Shown: positions 14,469 to 22,038 of the stretch, piece after piece | Layout: every line of letters begins with the position of its first letter | Numbering within the stretch: position 1 is the first letter of the stretch | Made by a program: the position numbers and the translations under genes | Notes under the pieces: model-generated | Told to the model about the DNA's origin: nothing | Seen by the model: only the letters and a program-made list of their open reading frames with translations | Databases searched by the model: none | Assembly: GCA_004292795.1 (NCBI GenBank) | Contig: RDXI01000028.1 | Span: 1-39,789, forward strand | Direction: 5' to 3' | From: Bacteroidota bacterium | GTDB lineage: Bacteria; Bacteroidota; Bacteroidia; Cytophagales; Microscillaceae | DNA length: 39,789 bases

Positions 14469-16547
14469 ATGAAGAGTAATATAATGTGGCAAGGCTCGGC
14501 TTGGCTTCTTTTGGTGTGCTTGGCAGTGGGGGCTTTGTATGCGTGGCTATTGTATCAGAAAAAAGCGACTTGGACTACCCGCACCAATCGCATCTTGGCA
14601 GGAAGTAGGTTTGTGTTGGTTACGATTATATGTATTTTGTTGTTGCTCAATCCTTACCTGCGCCAAATCATCAACAAAGAAGAACGCCCTGCAGTCGTGT
14701 TTGCAGTGGATAATTCGCAATCTATCACAGCGGGCATCGATACGGCTCGCCTACAAAAACTATACACACGCCTCGACGAAGTAGCCGAAAAACTACGCCA
14801 AAAGGGTTTGGAGGTAGAAATTCAGGCATTGGAGGCAAACAAAACCTTTCCGAAAGTGCAGGGCATCAAACCTACCTTGCCTGTTTCGAACTTAGGCGGT
14901 ATGCTCAACAGCGTAAAAAACAACTATGAAAACCGCAATTTGGATAAAGTCGTATTGGTAAGTGATGGTATTCACAATCAAGGACTTTCTCCACTTTTTA
15001 GTACGTTCAATTTCCCGATTTATACCCTTGCCTTAGGCGACACCACGCCCAAGCGCGACCTACGCATACGCGCTGTGTTGGCAAACAAAGTGGCGTATCA
15101 AGGCAATGAATTTCCTATAGTAGCCGAGATAGAAAATTTTGGCTTTCCGAACAGAACTGTAACAGCCTATCTTTCGCAAAATGGAGCTATTTTGGACAAG
15201 AAAACCCTTTCCTTCAAAGGTGATGGCGACTTACAAACCGCTACTTTTTATACCACTGCGAAGCAAAAAGGCATACAGCACTACGTTGTGAGTGTTGATG
15301 TATTGGAAGGCGAGTTTACAGCCCAAAACAATACGCGAGATGTGTATGTGGAAGTGATAGAAGGCAAGGAAAAAGTGCTGGTAGTTGCCGCCGCGCCTCA
15401 CCCCGACATCAAGGCATTGCGAAGCGCGATAGACAAAAACGAAAACTATAGCTTCGACCTGCACATTCCTAACGTAAACCAACTGAAGCCCGAAAAATAT
15501 GATATGGTGATTTTTCACCAAATTCCGAATGTGCGTAAGGTAGGCAATGATTTGCTCGACAAATTCAAAGACTTGCCTACGTGGTACATCTTAGGGGCGC
15601 AAACGGACTTGAACGAATTTAACCGCATTTACAAAGACCTGAAAATAACAGGACGCTTCGGAAGAACAGACCAAGTTACGCCTTCGTTCAACAAAACATT
15701 TGCAAAATTTACGTTTGACAATGCCAAAAGCAACCTTTTCGATAAATTGCCTCCCGTAACAGTGCCTTTTGCGGAATATACCACAAGCAACGCGGCAGAA
15801 GTGATTTTGTATCAGCGCGTAGGCAACTTGGCTACCGAAAAACCGCTCCTTATCGTGAGCCAAGATGCAGGCAGAAAAACGGCAGTATTGGCAGGCGAGA
15901 ATAGCTGGCAATGGCGCATGGAAGAGTTTGCACGCCAAAATAGCCATACTTCGTATGATGAACTCATAGGAAAACTCGTGCAATACCTCTCGACCAAAGA
16001 GGACAAACGCCGTTTGCGCGTCTATCCTATCAACCAAGAATTTTATGATTTCGAGAAAGTTACGTTTGAGTCGGAACTTTACAACGAAATTTATGAGCGC
16101 GTGTACGGGCAAAAAATCACGCTCACGCTCCGCAACGAGGCAGGCAAGGCAACTACTTACAGTTTCACACCCAGCGAAGGCAATACGCGCTTCGAGATAA
16201 GCGACTTGCCTCAAGGCGTGTACCGCTACGAAGCCGTAAGCGAAACCAAAGGAGGCGTAGAGCGGTCTGTAGGCGAGTTCACTGTCCGTAGTATGCAGTT
16301 GGAGTCCCTTAGCACCACCGCAGACCACAATCTTTTGCGCCAATTATCCGACAAAACCAACGGCAAATTTTTTACTGCCAACGAAATAGACAAAATGACG
16401 GAGGCTATCCTCGCCAACATAAAGCCTAACCTACTGCACAGCACCGAAGAAATTTCGGAGTTTATCAACCTGAAATGGCTCTTTTTCTTGCTCCTAGCGT
16501 TGGCTACCTTCGAATGGGCAACAAGGAAATACCAAGGCGGATATTGA
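14469..16547 (+). CDS. Membrane-anchored von Willebrand A (VWA) domain protein
   Basis: This is a 692-residue protein with two N-terminal membrane spans (about 11-29 and 45-63) and one at the C-terminus (about 668-684). Between them is a large periplasmic part. A VWA domain starts at VVFAVDNSQSI with MIDAS motif Asp81-x-Ser83-x-Ser85 and continues through KVVLVSDGIHNQG (about 160-173). Beta-rich and glutamine-amidotransferase-like regions follow (KVLVVAAAPHPDIKALRSAI near 302-321). This resembles Bacteroidota BatA/BatB-like and DUF4159-type VWA membrane proteins. MoxR ATPases often serve such proteins, and one is encoded 12 kb away at 28689. A TATTTTTG at 14457 lies so close to the ATG that the ATG at 14484 (MWQGSA) is a possible alternative start. 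Confidence 0.8.
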   Translation: MKSNIMWQGSAWLLLVCLAVGALYAWLLYQKKATWTTRTNRILAGSRFVLVTIICILLLLNPYLRQIINKEERPAVVFAVDNSQSITAGIDTARLQKLYTRLDEVAEKLRQKGLEVEIQALEANKTFPKVQGIKPTLPVSNLGGMLNSVKNNYENRNLDKVVLVSDGIHNQGLSPLFSTFNFPIYTLALGDTTPKRDLRIRAVLANKVAYQGNEFPIVAEIENFGFPNRTVTAYLSQNGAILDKKTLSFKGDGDLQTATFYTTAKQKGIQHYVVSVDVLEGEFTAQNNTRDVYVEVIEGKEKVLVVAAAPHPDIKALRSAIDKNENYSFDLHIPNVNQLKPEKYDMVIFHQIPNVRKVGNDLLDKFKDLPTWYILGAQTDLNEFNRIYKDLKITGRFGRTDQVTPSFNKTFAKFTFDNAKSNLFDKLPPVTVPFAEYTTSNAAEVILYQRVGNLATEKPLLIVSQDAGRKTAVLAGENSWQWRMEEFARQNSHTSYDELIGKLVQYLSTKEDKRRLRVYPINQEFYDFEKVTFESELYNEIYERVYGQKITLTLRNEAGKATTYSFTPSEGNTRFEISDLPQGVYRYEAVSETKGGVERSVGEFTVRSMQLESLSTTADHNLLRQLSDKTNGKFFTANEIDKMTEAILANIKPNLLHSTEEISEFINLKWLFFLLLALATFEWATRKYQGGY

Positions 16548-16572
16548 TAGAATTTACAAGTAGATTGGGTGT

Positions 16573-16673
16573 GTTTCTGATGCCTAAAAGAAAAAAAATC
16601 CTGTAATCCTGTCTTTTATTTGGTTTCTGATACTCTAAAAAGGAAAAAATCTTGTAATCCTGTCTTTTATTTG
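16573..16673. repeat. Tandem duplication of a ~50-bp unit
   Basis: Two adjacent copies (16573-16622 and 16623-16673) both begin GTTTCTGAT, contain TTGTAATCCTGTC or CTGTAATCCTGTC, and end CTTTTATTTG. They lie between the VWA gene and the omega-amidase gene, just before the latter's ATG, and may carry its upstream region. Confidence 0.65.
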
Positions 16674-16689
16674 GAATTTTTATTGAAAT

Positions 16690-17481
16690 ATGAACGACTT
16701 GCGTGTAACCTTGCTACAAACTCCTTTGCATTGGCACAATCCCGAAGCCAATCGTGCTATGTTGGAGGAAAAAATTTGGCAAATAACCTCGCCTACCGAC
16801 CTGATAGTCTTGCCTGAAATGTTTACCACAGGCTTCACTATGGAGGCAAGGACGAATGCTGAACCTATGAACCTCACGACTTTTAAGTGGTTGCGCCAAC
16901 TCTCTGCGCAAACGAAGGCAGTCATTACAGGCAGTTACATTGTAGAAGCGCAAGGGCAATATTTCAACCGTTTGGTGTTTATGCGACCCGATGGCAACTT
17001 CCAATGCTACGACAAACGCCACCTTTTTCGTATGGCAAACGAACACGAAACCTTCACAGCAGGCAAGGAGCGTATCGTGTGCGAGTGGAAAGGTTGGCGT
17101 ATATGCCCGTTGGTTTGTTATGATTTGCGTTTCCCCGTTTGGAGTCGAAACAAGCCACAACCCGTAGGCGAGGGACTTGATTATGATGTTTTGCTCTATG
17201 TGGCAAACTGGCCTGCCCCCCGCGCCCAAGCTTGGAACGCGCTTTTAGTAGCAAGAGCTATAGAAAATTTGAGCTATGCCATAGGCGTAAACCGCATAGG
17301 CACAGATGGCAAAGGCTTAGAATATAGTGGCGACTCAGCTATAGTAGATTATAAGGGCAGTTACATAACGCAATGCCACAACGCGGAAACCATAATGCAA
17401 GCTACCTTATCCAAAAGCGAGCTACAAGAGTACCGCCAAAAATTCCCCGCGTACAAAGACGCGGATACATTTAGTTTGTAG
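16690..17481 (+). CDS. Nitrilase-superfamily omega-amidase (YafV/NIT2 type)
   Basis: This is a 263-residue cytosolic enzyme of the carbon-nitrogen hydrolase superfamily. The catalytic triad is clear: Glu43 in VLPEMF, Lys109 in YDKRHLF and Cys143 in PLVCYDLRFPVW. The spacing, the 'HEtfTAG' segment (HETFTAGKERIV) and 'NWPapRaqaWnaLL.ARAIEN' match the YafV/omega-amidase branch. That branch hydrolyses alpha-ketoglutaramate and alpha-ketosuccinamate, a repair or methionine-salvage role. The substrate is inferred from the family. The ATG at 16690 gives the usual short N-terminus (MNDLRVTLLQ). A palindromic hairpin at 17481-17502 overlaps the last base of the stop codon. Confidence 0.9.
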   Translation: MNDLRVTLLQTPLHWHNPEANRAMLEEKIWQITSPTDLIVLPEMFTTGFTMEARTNAEPMNLTTFKWLRQLSAQTKAVITGSYIVEAQGQYFNRLVFMRPDGNFQCYDKRHLFRMANEHETFTAGKERIVCEWKGWRICPLVCYDLRFPVWSRNKPQPVGEGLDYDVLLYVANWPAPRAQAWNALLVARAIENLSYAIGVNRIGTDGKGLEYSGDSAIVDYKGSYITQCHNAETIMQATLSKSELQEYRQKFPAYKDADTFSL

Positions 17482-17502
17482 GCATTTGATTTATCAAATG
17501 CC
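17481..17502 (+). terminator. Hairpin after the omega-amidase gene; palindrome copy 2
   Basis: GGCATTTGA (17481-17489) pairs with TCAAATGCC (17494-17502). The 20-base palindrome GCATTTGATnnATCAAATGC (17482-17501) repeats the one at 6008-6027. No T run follows, so termination is uncertain. Confidence 0.5.
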
Positions 17503-17539
17503 TTGCATGAAAAGTGAGAAAGATATTTGATGACTCGCA

Positions 17540-18205
17540 TCAAATTATCAACAAAATCGCCAAAACGCACAACGGAATACTCAAATTGTCCCAACCCTTG
17601 CTACTCAACGCCTCCGAAACAGTGGCAAGGGCGGAAAGCAACAAAATAGACAAGGCAATAAATACAATGGGCTGGGCAGGCAAGCCAAACCACGCCACTA
17701 TACAAACATTGAGCAAACAACTGCTCAAGAAAAACGCACTACTTCCTACTATAGTCTTGTGCGAAGCCCCAATTTTATACTTTCCATACGGAAAACGTTT
17801 GCCAAACAACGCCGCCACAGGGTCGCAAATAGCTAATGTCAGCACAGGCAAGTAAAACAACACTAACTTGTTTCCTTGTTGCTGATAGGCAAGATAGCAA
17901 ATATAGACCGACAAAGGATAGAGCAAACTCCCATACGACACGCGGTCAATGGCATTGATGGAGGGCAAAAGCTTGAAGCGGAGGCTGATAATAAGGATTA
18001 TCGCAAAACTGCTACACAAGAAAAGTACCAACCAATGATTGCCGAGTAGGAGAGGAAATAAGAGCGTGAGTACACCTGTACCCAAATGAACAAGTTTGCG
18101 CGTAAGCTCTACACGCACCTTGCCTACATGATACAGCAACTCGGCTACGGCAAACAAGATGAGGAAACAACAGGCAAGGAAAACAGTGTGAAGGAAATCT
18201 TGCAT
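17540..18205 (-). CDS. Diacylglycerol/polyprenol kinase family membrane enzyme
   Basis: This is a 221-residue integral membrane protein with about seven hydrophobic segments. It carries motifs of the dolichol kinase/phosphatidate-cytidylyltransferase-like family: ELTRKLVHLGTG (about 33-44), then DPVAALFGKRFPYGK (about 128-142) followed by HKTIVGSSAFF (about 149-159). Members phosphorylate lipid alcohols (dolichol, phytol, diacylglycerol), often with CTP. The lipid used here cannot be told. A full promoter lies 38 bases before the ATG, set within an inverted repeat. It is convergent with the omega-amidase gene; the 58-base gap holds that gene's hairpin. Confidence 0.8.
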   Translation of the reverse strand: MQDFLHTVFLACCFLILFAVAELLYHVGKVRVELTRKLVHLGTGVLTLLFPLLLGNHWLVLFLCSSFAIILIISLRFKLLPSINAIDRVSYGSLLYPLSVYICYLAYQQQGNKLVLFYLPVLTLAICDPVAALFGKRFPYGKYKIGASHKTIVGSSAFFLSSCLLNVCIVAWFGLPAQPIVFIALSILLLSALATVSEALSSKGWDNLSIPLCVLAILLII

Positions 18206-18228
18206 AGAACACAGGTAAGGCTGATGAA

Positions 18229-18296
18229 GGGGCTAACGTACCCAAAATTAGCCTTTTTTTGTGTCTAAAACAAAAAGGGTACGCTATAGTAGCCCC
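18229..18296. promoter_or_regulatory. Interrupted inverted repeat around the promoter
   Basis: GGGGCTA (18229-18235) and GTACCC (18238-18243) on the left are matched by GGGTAC (18277-18282) and TAGCCCC (18290-18296) on the right. The repeat encloses the -33 and -7 elements. It may bind a regulator or form a long imperfect hairpin. Confidence 0.45.
18243..18276 (-). promoter_or_regulatory. Promoter of the polyprenol kinase-like gene
   Basis: Minus-strand TTTTTG (18276-18271), a 20-base spacer and TAATTTTG (18250-18243). The predicted start is near 18236, about 30 bases before the ATG at 18205. Confidence 0.6.
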
Positions 18297-18846
18297 TTAT
18301 AATTACTATAGCTATAGCAAAATTTGATGGAAAATATTTTTGCACCATAAGTTATTGATTATCAATAGCTTATGATTTTATTTTGCAATAAACCCTAAAA
18401 AATTTCGAAAAAATTTGCACAGCAAAAAAAAAAAGTCAATATTGCCGTCAGAAAATGAAACCTTATATTTTTTTTTACGTAAGGCAGGCACTTGCCTACT
18501 TTGCTTCACAAAAAAGATAAAAATGCAAGTTTTCTGCCTATGTAAGAAAATTTTAACGCTCCGAAGCACGGAAGGAAGGTAGATAAGGATTTTGTAAAGA
18601 ATTTATTGTACTTTATAAAGAATTTTCAATTTTTTTTCGAAATTATGCTTCATGTTAAAAAAAGGCGTTGTATATTTACGTATTGAAAGTAAAAAGGTTG
18701 CAAAACCCAAGAAAAATTTTTCAAAAGACTTGTGATATTTGCACCCAAAACTTCAATTTCGAGGCTCGTAGCCCGCCTACGTACCCTCCCCAAAAAAGTT
18801 TAACAGAAATCTAAAAAATATCATTTAAAAACTAACAGGAGAAACT
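18297..18846. other. Long intergenic region upstream of the PorG-like gene
   Basis: No gene is seen. It is A/T-rich and includes a near-perfect palindrome at 18346-18374 (CATAAG.TATTGAT around one base, one G-T mismatch). It also holds a CTTGCCTAC word at 18491 and a good ribosome-binding sequence AGGAG at 18838-18842 just before the ATG. No full TTG/TAnnTTTG promoter was found; GATATTTG at 18733 is one base off the -7 consensus. Confidence 0.5.
18346..18374. repeat. Near-perfect 14-bp palindrome
   Basis: Bases 18346-18359 pair with 18361-18374 around one central base, with a single G-T mismatch. It lies in the long intergenic region between divergent genes and may be an operator or cruciform site. 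Confidence 0.5.
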
Positions 18847-19905
18847 ATGAAAAGACTAACACTCCTTATCGGTCTATTTTTATTGAGCATCGTGCAAGTA
18901 TTTGCACAAGGTGCTTACCAAGGTCGCCAAGACAACTATTGGGCTATTGGCTTCCAAGTAAACTCTATGAATTACTTTGGAGACTTGAACCCAAAAAATC
19001 AGTACGCTTCTACGAAGTTGTCGTTTACACGTCCTGGCTTATTTATCAATGCTACAAAGAGATTTGGAACAAACCTTCGTGTGCGTGCAAGTTTGGGATA
19101 TGGTCGTGTTACGGCTAATGACTTCCAATCATCAGGCAATTTCTCAACAGAGAACGAAGTAGGATTGAAGAAAATGGCGCGTTATGGTCGTAATTTGCAC
19201 TTCCGCAACGACATCAAAGAATTAGCCGTTGTAGCTACGTATGATTTTGGCAAGAGCTATGGTCGCTTCTATCGTCGCCGTGCTTTTTCTCCTTATGCTA
19301 TGCTTGGTGTGGCTGTGTTCCATCACAATCCTAAAGCACAAGCTCCTGATGTAGCCTCTTTAGCTGATGCTGGTAAGTGGGTAGCATTGCAACCTCTTGG
19401 CACAGAAGGACAAGGCAAAAACGGATATAACAAAAAGTATAGCCTTATCCAACCCGCAGTTATATTAGGTGCTGGTATCCGCCTTCGCATCACAGACCGC
19501 ATAGACATTAGCGGTGAAATCGGCTGGCGTTTCTTGTTTACCGATTATCTTGATGATGTTAGCGGAAAATACGCAGACCTTGCAGATTTGGATACAGAAT
19601 TGGCTCGCCGTATGTCAGACCGCTCTGGCGAAGCAACAGACGCATTGTCAGGAAAAGCACGTGATTTTGCTGCTATCACACCTACTTTGGGTGGTCTATC
19701 TCCTAACTATGGTGGTGCGCCTCCTTATCCTAATGTGGCAGGACAAAATAACCTCAGTGGTTATACTCGCTTGGGTAGCTATGGTTTGAAAGGTGATGTA
19801 CGTGGTACAGGCAGTAGCTTGGAAAAAGACAATTACATCACAGCTGGTTTCCACTTGAACTACATCTTGGCTTCAAAACGTCACCCTCGTTACTCTGGTA
19901 ACTAA
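18847..19905 (+). CDS. PorG-like outer-membrane beta-barrel (DUF6089 type)
   Basis: This is a 352-residue protein with a signal peptide (MKRLTLLIGLFLLSIVQVFAQ). Alternating hydrophobic strands typical of an outer-membrane barrel follow. Family hallmarks are NYFGDLNP, RNLHFRNDIKELAVV, FSPYAMLGVAVFHHNP, LQPLGTEGQG, and GWRFLFTDYLDDVSGKY. These match the DUF6089/PorG group; PorG is an outer-membrane component of the T9SS. The start is supported by a rare clear AGGAG six bases before ATG. Codon use differs from its neighbours (many GGT and CGT codons, few repeated words), suggesting high expression. The PorE-like gene follows 99 bases later. Membership of the true secretion machine is inferred. 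Confidence 0.75.
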   Translation: MKRLTLLIGLFLLSIVQVFAQGAYQGRQDNYWAIGFQVNSMNYFGDLNPKNQYASTKLSFTRPGLFINATKRFGTNLRVRASLGYGRVTANDFQSSGNFSTENEVGLKKMARYGRNLHFRNDIKELAVVATYDFGKSYGRFYRRRAFSPYAMLGVAVFHHNPKAQAPDVASLADAGKWVALQPLGTEGQGKNGYNKKYSLIQPAVILGAGIRLRITDRIDISGEIGWRFLFTDYLDDVSGKYADLADLDTELARRMSDRSGEATDALSGKARDFAAITPTLGGLSPNYGGAPPYPNVAGQNNLSGYTRLGSYGLKGDVRGTGSSLEKDNYITAGFHLNYILASKRHPRYSGN

Positions 19906-20004
19906 TTATATCGTAACTTGCAAGTCGGATATCCCGCAACATAAAAGGCTTGCAAGTTTACCGTTTATTCCAATTTTTAACTCGAATAATTGAAACTACT
20001 TGAT

Positions 20005-21768
20005 ATGAAAAAAATTATTCTTACCTGCGCTACCGTACTTGCTTTGATGGCAAGTGGTCATCTCGCCTACGCACAAAGCAATAAAACTATGGTGCGTGAT
20101 GCGCAAATGACTATGAAGTACAAGGAGTACACTACTGCCATCGAACTCTACGAAAAGTTGTTGCAGAAGTCCCCTGACAATCTCGAATACAATTATCAAT
20201 TGGGTATTTGTTACCTTAATATGCCTGCCAAAAAAGGCTCTAAGGACAAAGCCATGAACTTGCTCAACAAAGTGTATGCGCAAAACCCTAACTATACTCC
20301 TGATTTGGAGTTTTACTTGGGACAGGCATATCACTACAAATATAACTTTGATGAGGCAAAAACGCATTATCAAAAAGCGAAAGGCAACTACGAACGCCTA
20401 AAAGGTGAAATTGATGCCAATTCTAAAATAAAAGGCAAAGAAAAAGAAGCCAAGAAGAAAGAAGCTGACGACAAGGCAAAACTTTGTGAAAAACGCGTGC
20501 AGGAATGTACTGATGCGAAAGACATAGAGAATCAGCCTATCAATGCAAGTGTAGAAAACTTGGGTTCAAGCATCAATACAGAGTTTCCTGAATACACGCC
20601 TATCCTTCCCAAAGATTCGTCTTTCATGATTTTCACGAGTCGTCGTGATGCTACGAAAGGAGGCAAGCGCGATTACAAAGATGACCAATACTTTGAAGAC
20701 ATCTACATGGCGAAGCCATCAGGTGGCAAATGGTCTGGTTCAGAATCTTTGAACATCAACAGCAAATTCCATGATGCGGCGGCTGACATCTCAAGCGATG
20801 GCAAGACGTTGTACCTATACCGCGACACGCCTAAAACAAAAGGCGACATCTACGTATCAAAGTATGATGATGCTAAAAAACTGTGGAGCGAGCCTAAGAA
20901 GTTGAATGCAAACATCAATACCAAAAGCAGAGAAACTGCTGTTTGTGTGTCTGATGATGGCAAAACATTGTACTTCGCAAGTGATAAGCCCGGTGGAAAA
21001 GGTGGCTTAGACATCTATAAAAGCGAAATGCAAGGCAACGATTGGGGTCCTGCAAAAGCTATCGATGAAATCAATACACCTTATGATGATGACGCTCCGT
21101 TCTTGTCATTTGATGGCAAAGCCCTTTATTTTAGCTCAAAAGGCTACAATACAATGGGTGGATATGATGTGTTCAAATCTACTAAAGAAGGTGACAAGTG
21201 GGGCAAACCTAAAAATATGGGTACGCCTATCAACAGCCCTGAAGATGACGTTCACCTCGTTTTGACAGAAGATAACAAAAAAGGCTTCTACGTTTCGGCA
21301 AGTGAAAACGGTTTTGGCGATAAGGACATTTACCAAATCTCCGCACCTAAATTGACGCTTACGAAATTGGATAAAGCAGGTTTGAAAATTACCAAACCTA
21401 CTCCTCCCGAAGTGCTTGTAAAAGGTCCCGATTTCCAATTCAAGGTAAATTATGATTACGACAAGAGCAATCTACGCAAAGAAGCTATCACTTCTTGCGA
21501 CAATCTCTTGAAGTATTTGACTGACAACCCTACAGTTCGTGTAGAAATCAGCGGTCACACTTGCGATATTGGTTCTAAAGATTACAACCAAGCTCTTTCC
21601 GTACAACGCGCTAAAGCAGTAGCCAACTACATCATAGAGCGAGGCATTGATGCCAACCGCCTTGTAGTGCAAGGTTACAACTTTGAAAGGTCTGCAATTC
21701 CTAACGATAACAACGAGAAAAATCGTTCTCAAAACCGTCGTGCAGAGTTCGAAGTTATCAAAAAATAA
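20005..21768 (+). CDS. PorE-like protein: TPR, beta-propeller (PD40) and OmpA domains
   Basis: This 587-residue protein has a signal peptide (MKKIILTCATVLALMASGHLAYAQ). In order: TPR helices (about 30-135), a lysine-rich helical linker, WD40-like PD40 propeller blades (about 190-435, with repeated 'S.DGKTLYF.SD..GGKGGLDIY' style strands), and a C-terminal OmpA peptidoglycan-binding domain (about 475-587). The last contains SGHTCDIGSKDYNQALSVQRA and ends with NRRAEFEVIKK. This order is that of PorE of the type IX secretion system, which ties the outer-membrane PorK/PorN ring to the wall. A regulatory-domain-like segment between propeller and OmpA is short. The ATG at 20005 replaces an upstream TTG. 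A terminator follows at 21801-21832. Confidence 0.8.
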   Translation: MKKIILTCATVLALMASGHLAYAQSNKTMVRDAQMTMKYKEYTTAIELYEKLLQKSPDNLEYNYQLGICYLNMPAKKGSKDKAMNLLNKVYAQNPNYTPDLEFYLGQAYHYKYNFDEAKTHYQKAKGNYERLKGEIDANSKIKGKEKEAKKKEADDKAKLCEKRVQECTDAKDIENQPINASVENLGSSINTEFPEYTPILPKDSSFMIFTSRRDATKGGKRDYKDDQYFEDIYMAKPSGGKWSGSESLNINSKFHDAAADISSDGKTLYLYRDTPKTKGDIYVSKYDDAKKLWSEPKKLNANINTKSRETAVCVSDDGKTLYFASDKPGGKGGLDIYKSEMQGNDWGPAKAIDEINTPYDDDAPFLSFDGKALYFSSKGYNTMGGYDVFKSTKEGDKWGKPKNMGTPINSPEDDVHLVLTEDNKKGFYVSASENGFGDKDIYQISAPKLTLTKLDKAGLKITKPTPPEVLVKGPDFQFKVNYDYDKSNLRKEAITSCDNLLKYLTDNPTVRVEISGHTCDIGSKDYNQALSVQRAKAVANYIIERGIDANRLVVQGYNFERSAIPNDNNEKNRSQNRRAEFEVIKK

Positions 21769-21800
21769 AAAGTAGTTTTTCATAGTATAAATGAACCAAA

Positions 21801-21832
21801 AAAACACGCCTCTTTGAAGCGTGTTTTTTTTG
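21801..21832 (+). terminator. Intrinsic terminator of the PorE-like gene
   Basis: AAAACACGC (21801-21809) pairs with GCGTGTTTT around CTCTTTGAA and runs into eight T. The A run on the other side makes it potentially bidirectional. The same stem is copied downstream in a repeat array. Confidence 0.8.
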
Positions 21833-21953
21833 CTTCTATATCACGCCTCTTTGAAGCGTTTTTTTTTTGCTCTTTGAAGCGTGTTTTTTTTGCTTCTATA
21901 TCGCGCCTCTTTGAAGCGTGTTTTTTGTGTCTATATCGCGCCTCTTTGAAGCG
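21805..21953. repeat. Five-copy array of a terminator-derived repeat
   Basis: The core CGCCTCTTTGAAGCG occurs at 21805-21823, 21842-21859, 21869-21883 (shortened), 21902-21920 and 21937-21953, with spacings of about 25-37 bases and linkers such as TTTTTTTTGCTTCTATAT. The array lies between the PorE-like gene and hutH. Its last copy runs into the TTTTG used as -33 of the hutH promoter. Confidence 0.8.
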
Positions 21954-21955
21954 TT

Positions 21956-21985
21956 TTGAAAAACAACGGCTTGTGTGTATCTTTG
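21956..21985 (+). promoter_or_regulatory. Promoter of hutH
   Basis: TTG at 21956-21958, a 19-base spacer and TATCTTTG at 21978-21985. A second TATCTTTG at 22016-22023 lacks a -33 and is only three bases from the first possible ATG. The predicted start near 21992 excludes the long upstream reading frame through the repeat array. Confidence 0.65.
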
Positions 21986-22038
21986 CAAACGATTTAGATA
22001 AGTGCAAACCGTATTTATCTTTGCCAATGTATAAGTGT

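Noticed and set aside
21805-21953. Possible CRISPR-like array before hutH
   Set aside because: Repeats are short, unequal in spacing and terminator-derived, the linkers are T-rich and alike, and no cas genes are nearby.
21814-22038. N-terminal extension of hutH through the repeat array
   Set aside because: It encodes only repeat-derived sequence and lies before or across the predicted promoter. The later ATG restores standard HutH numbering.
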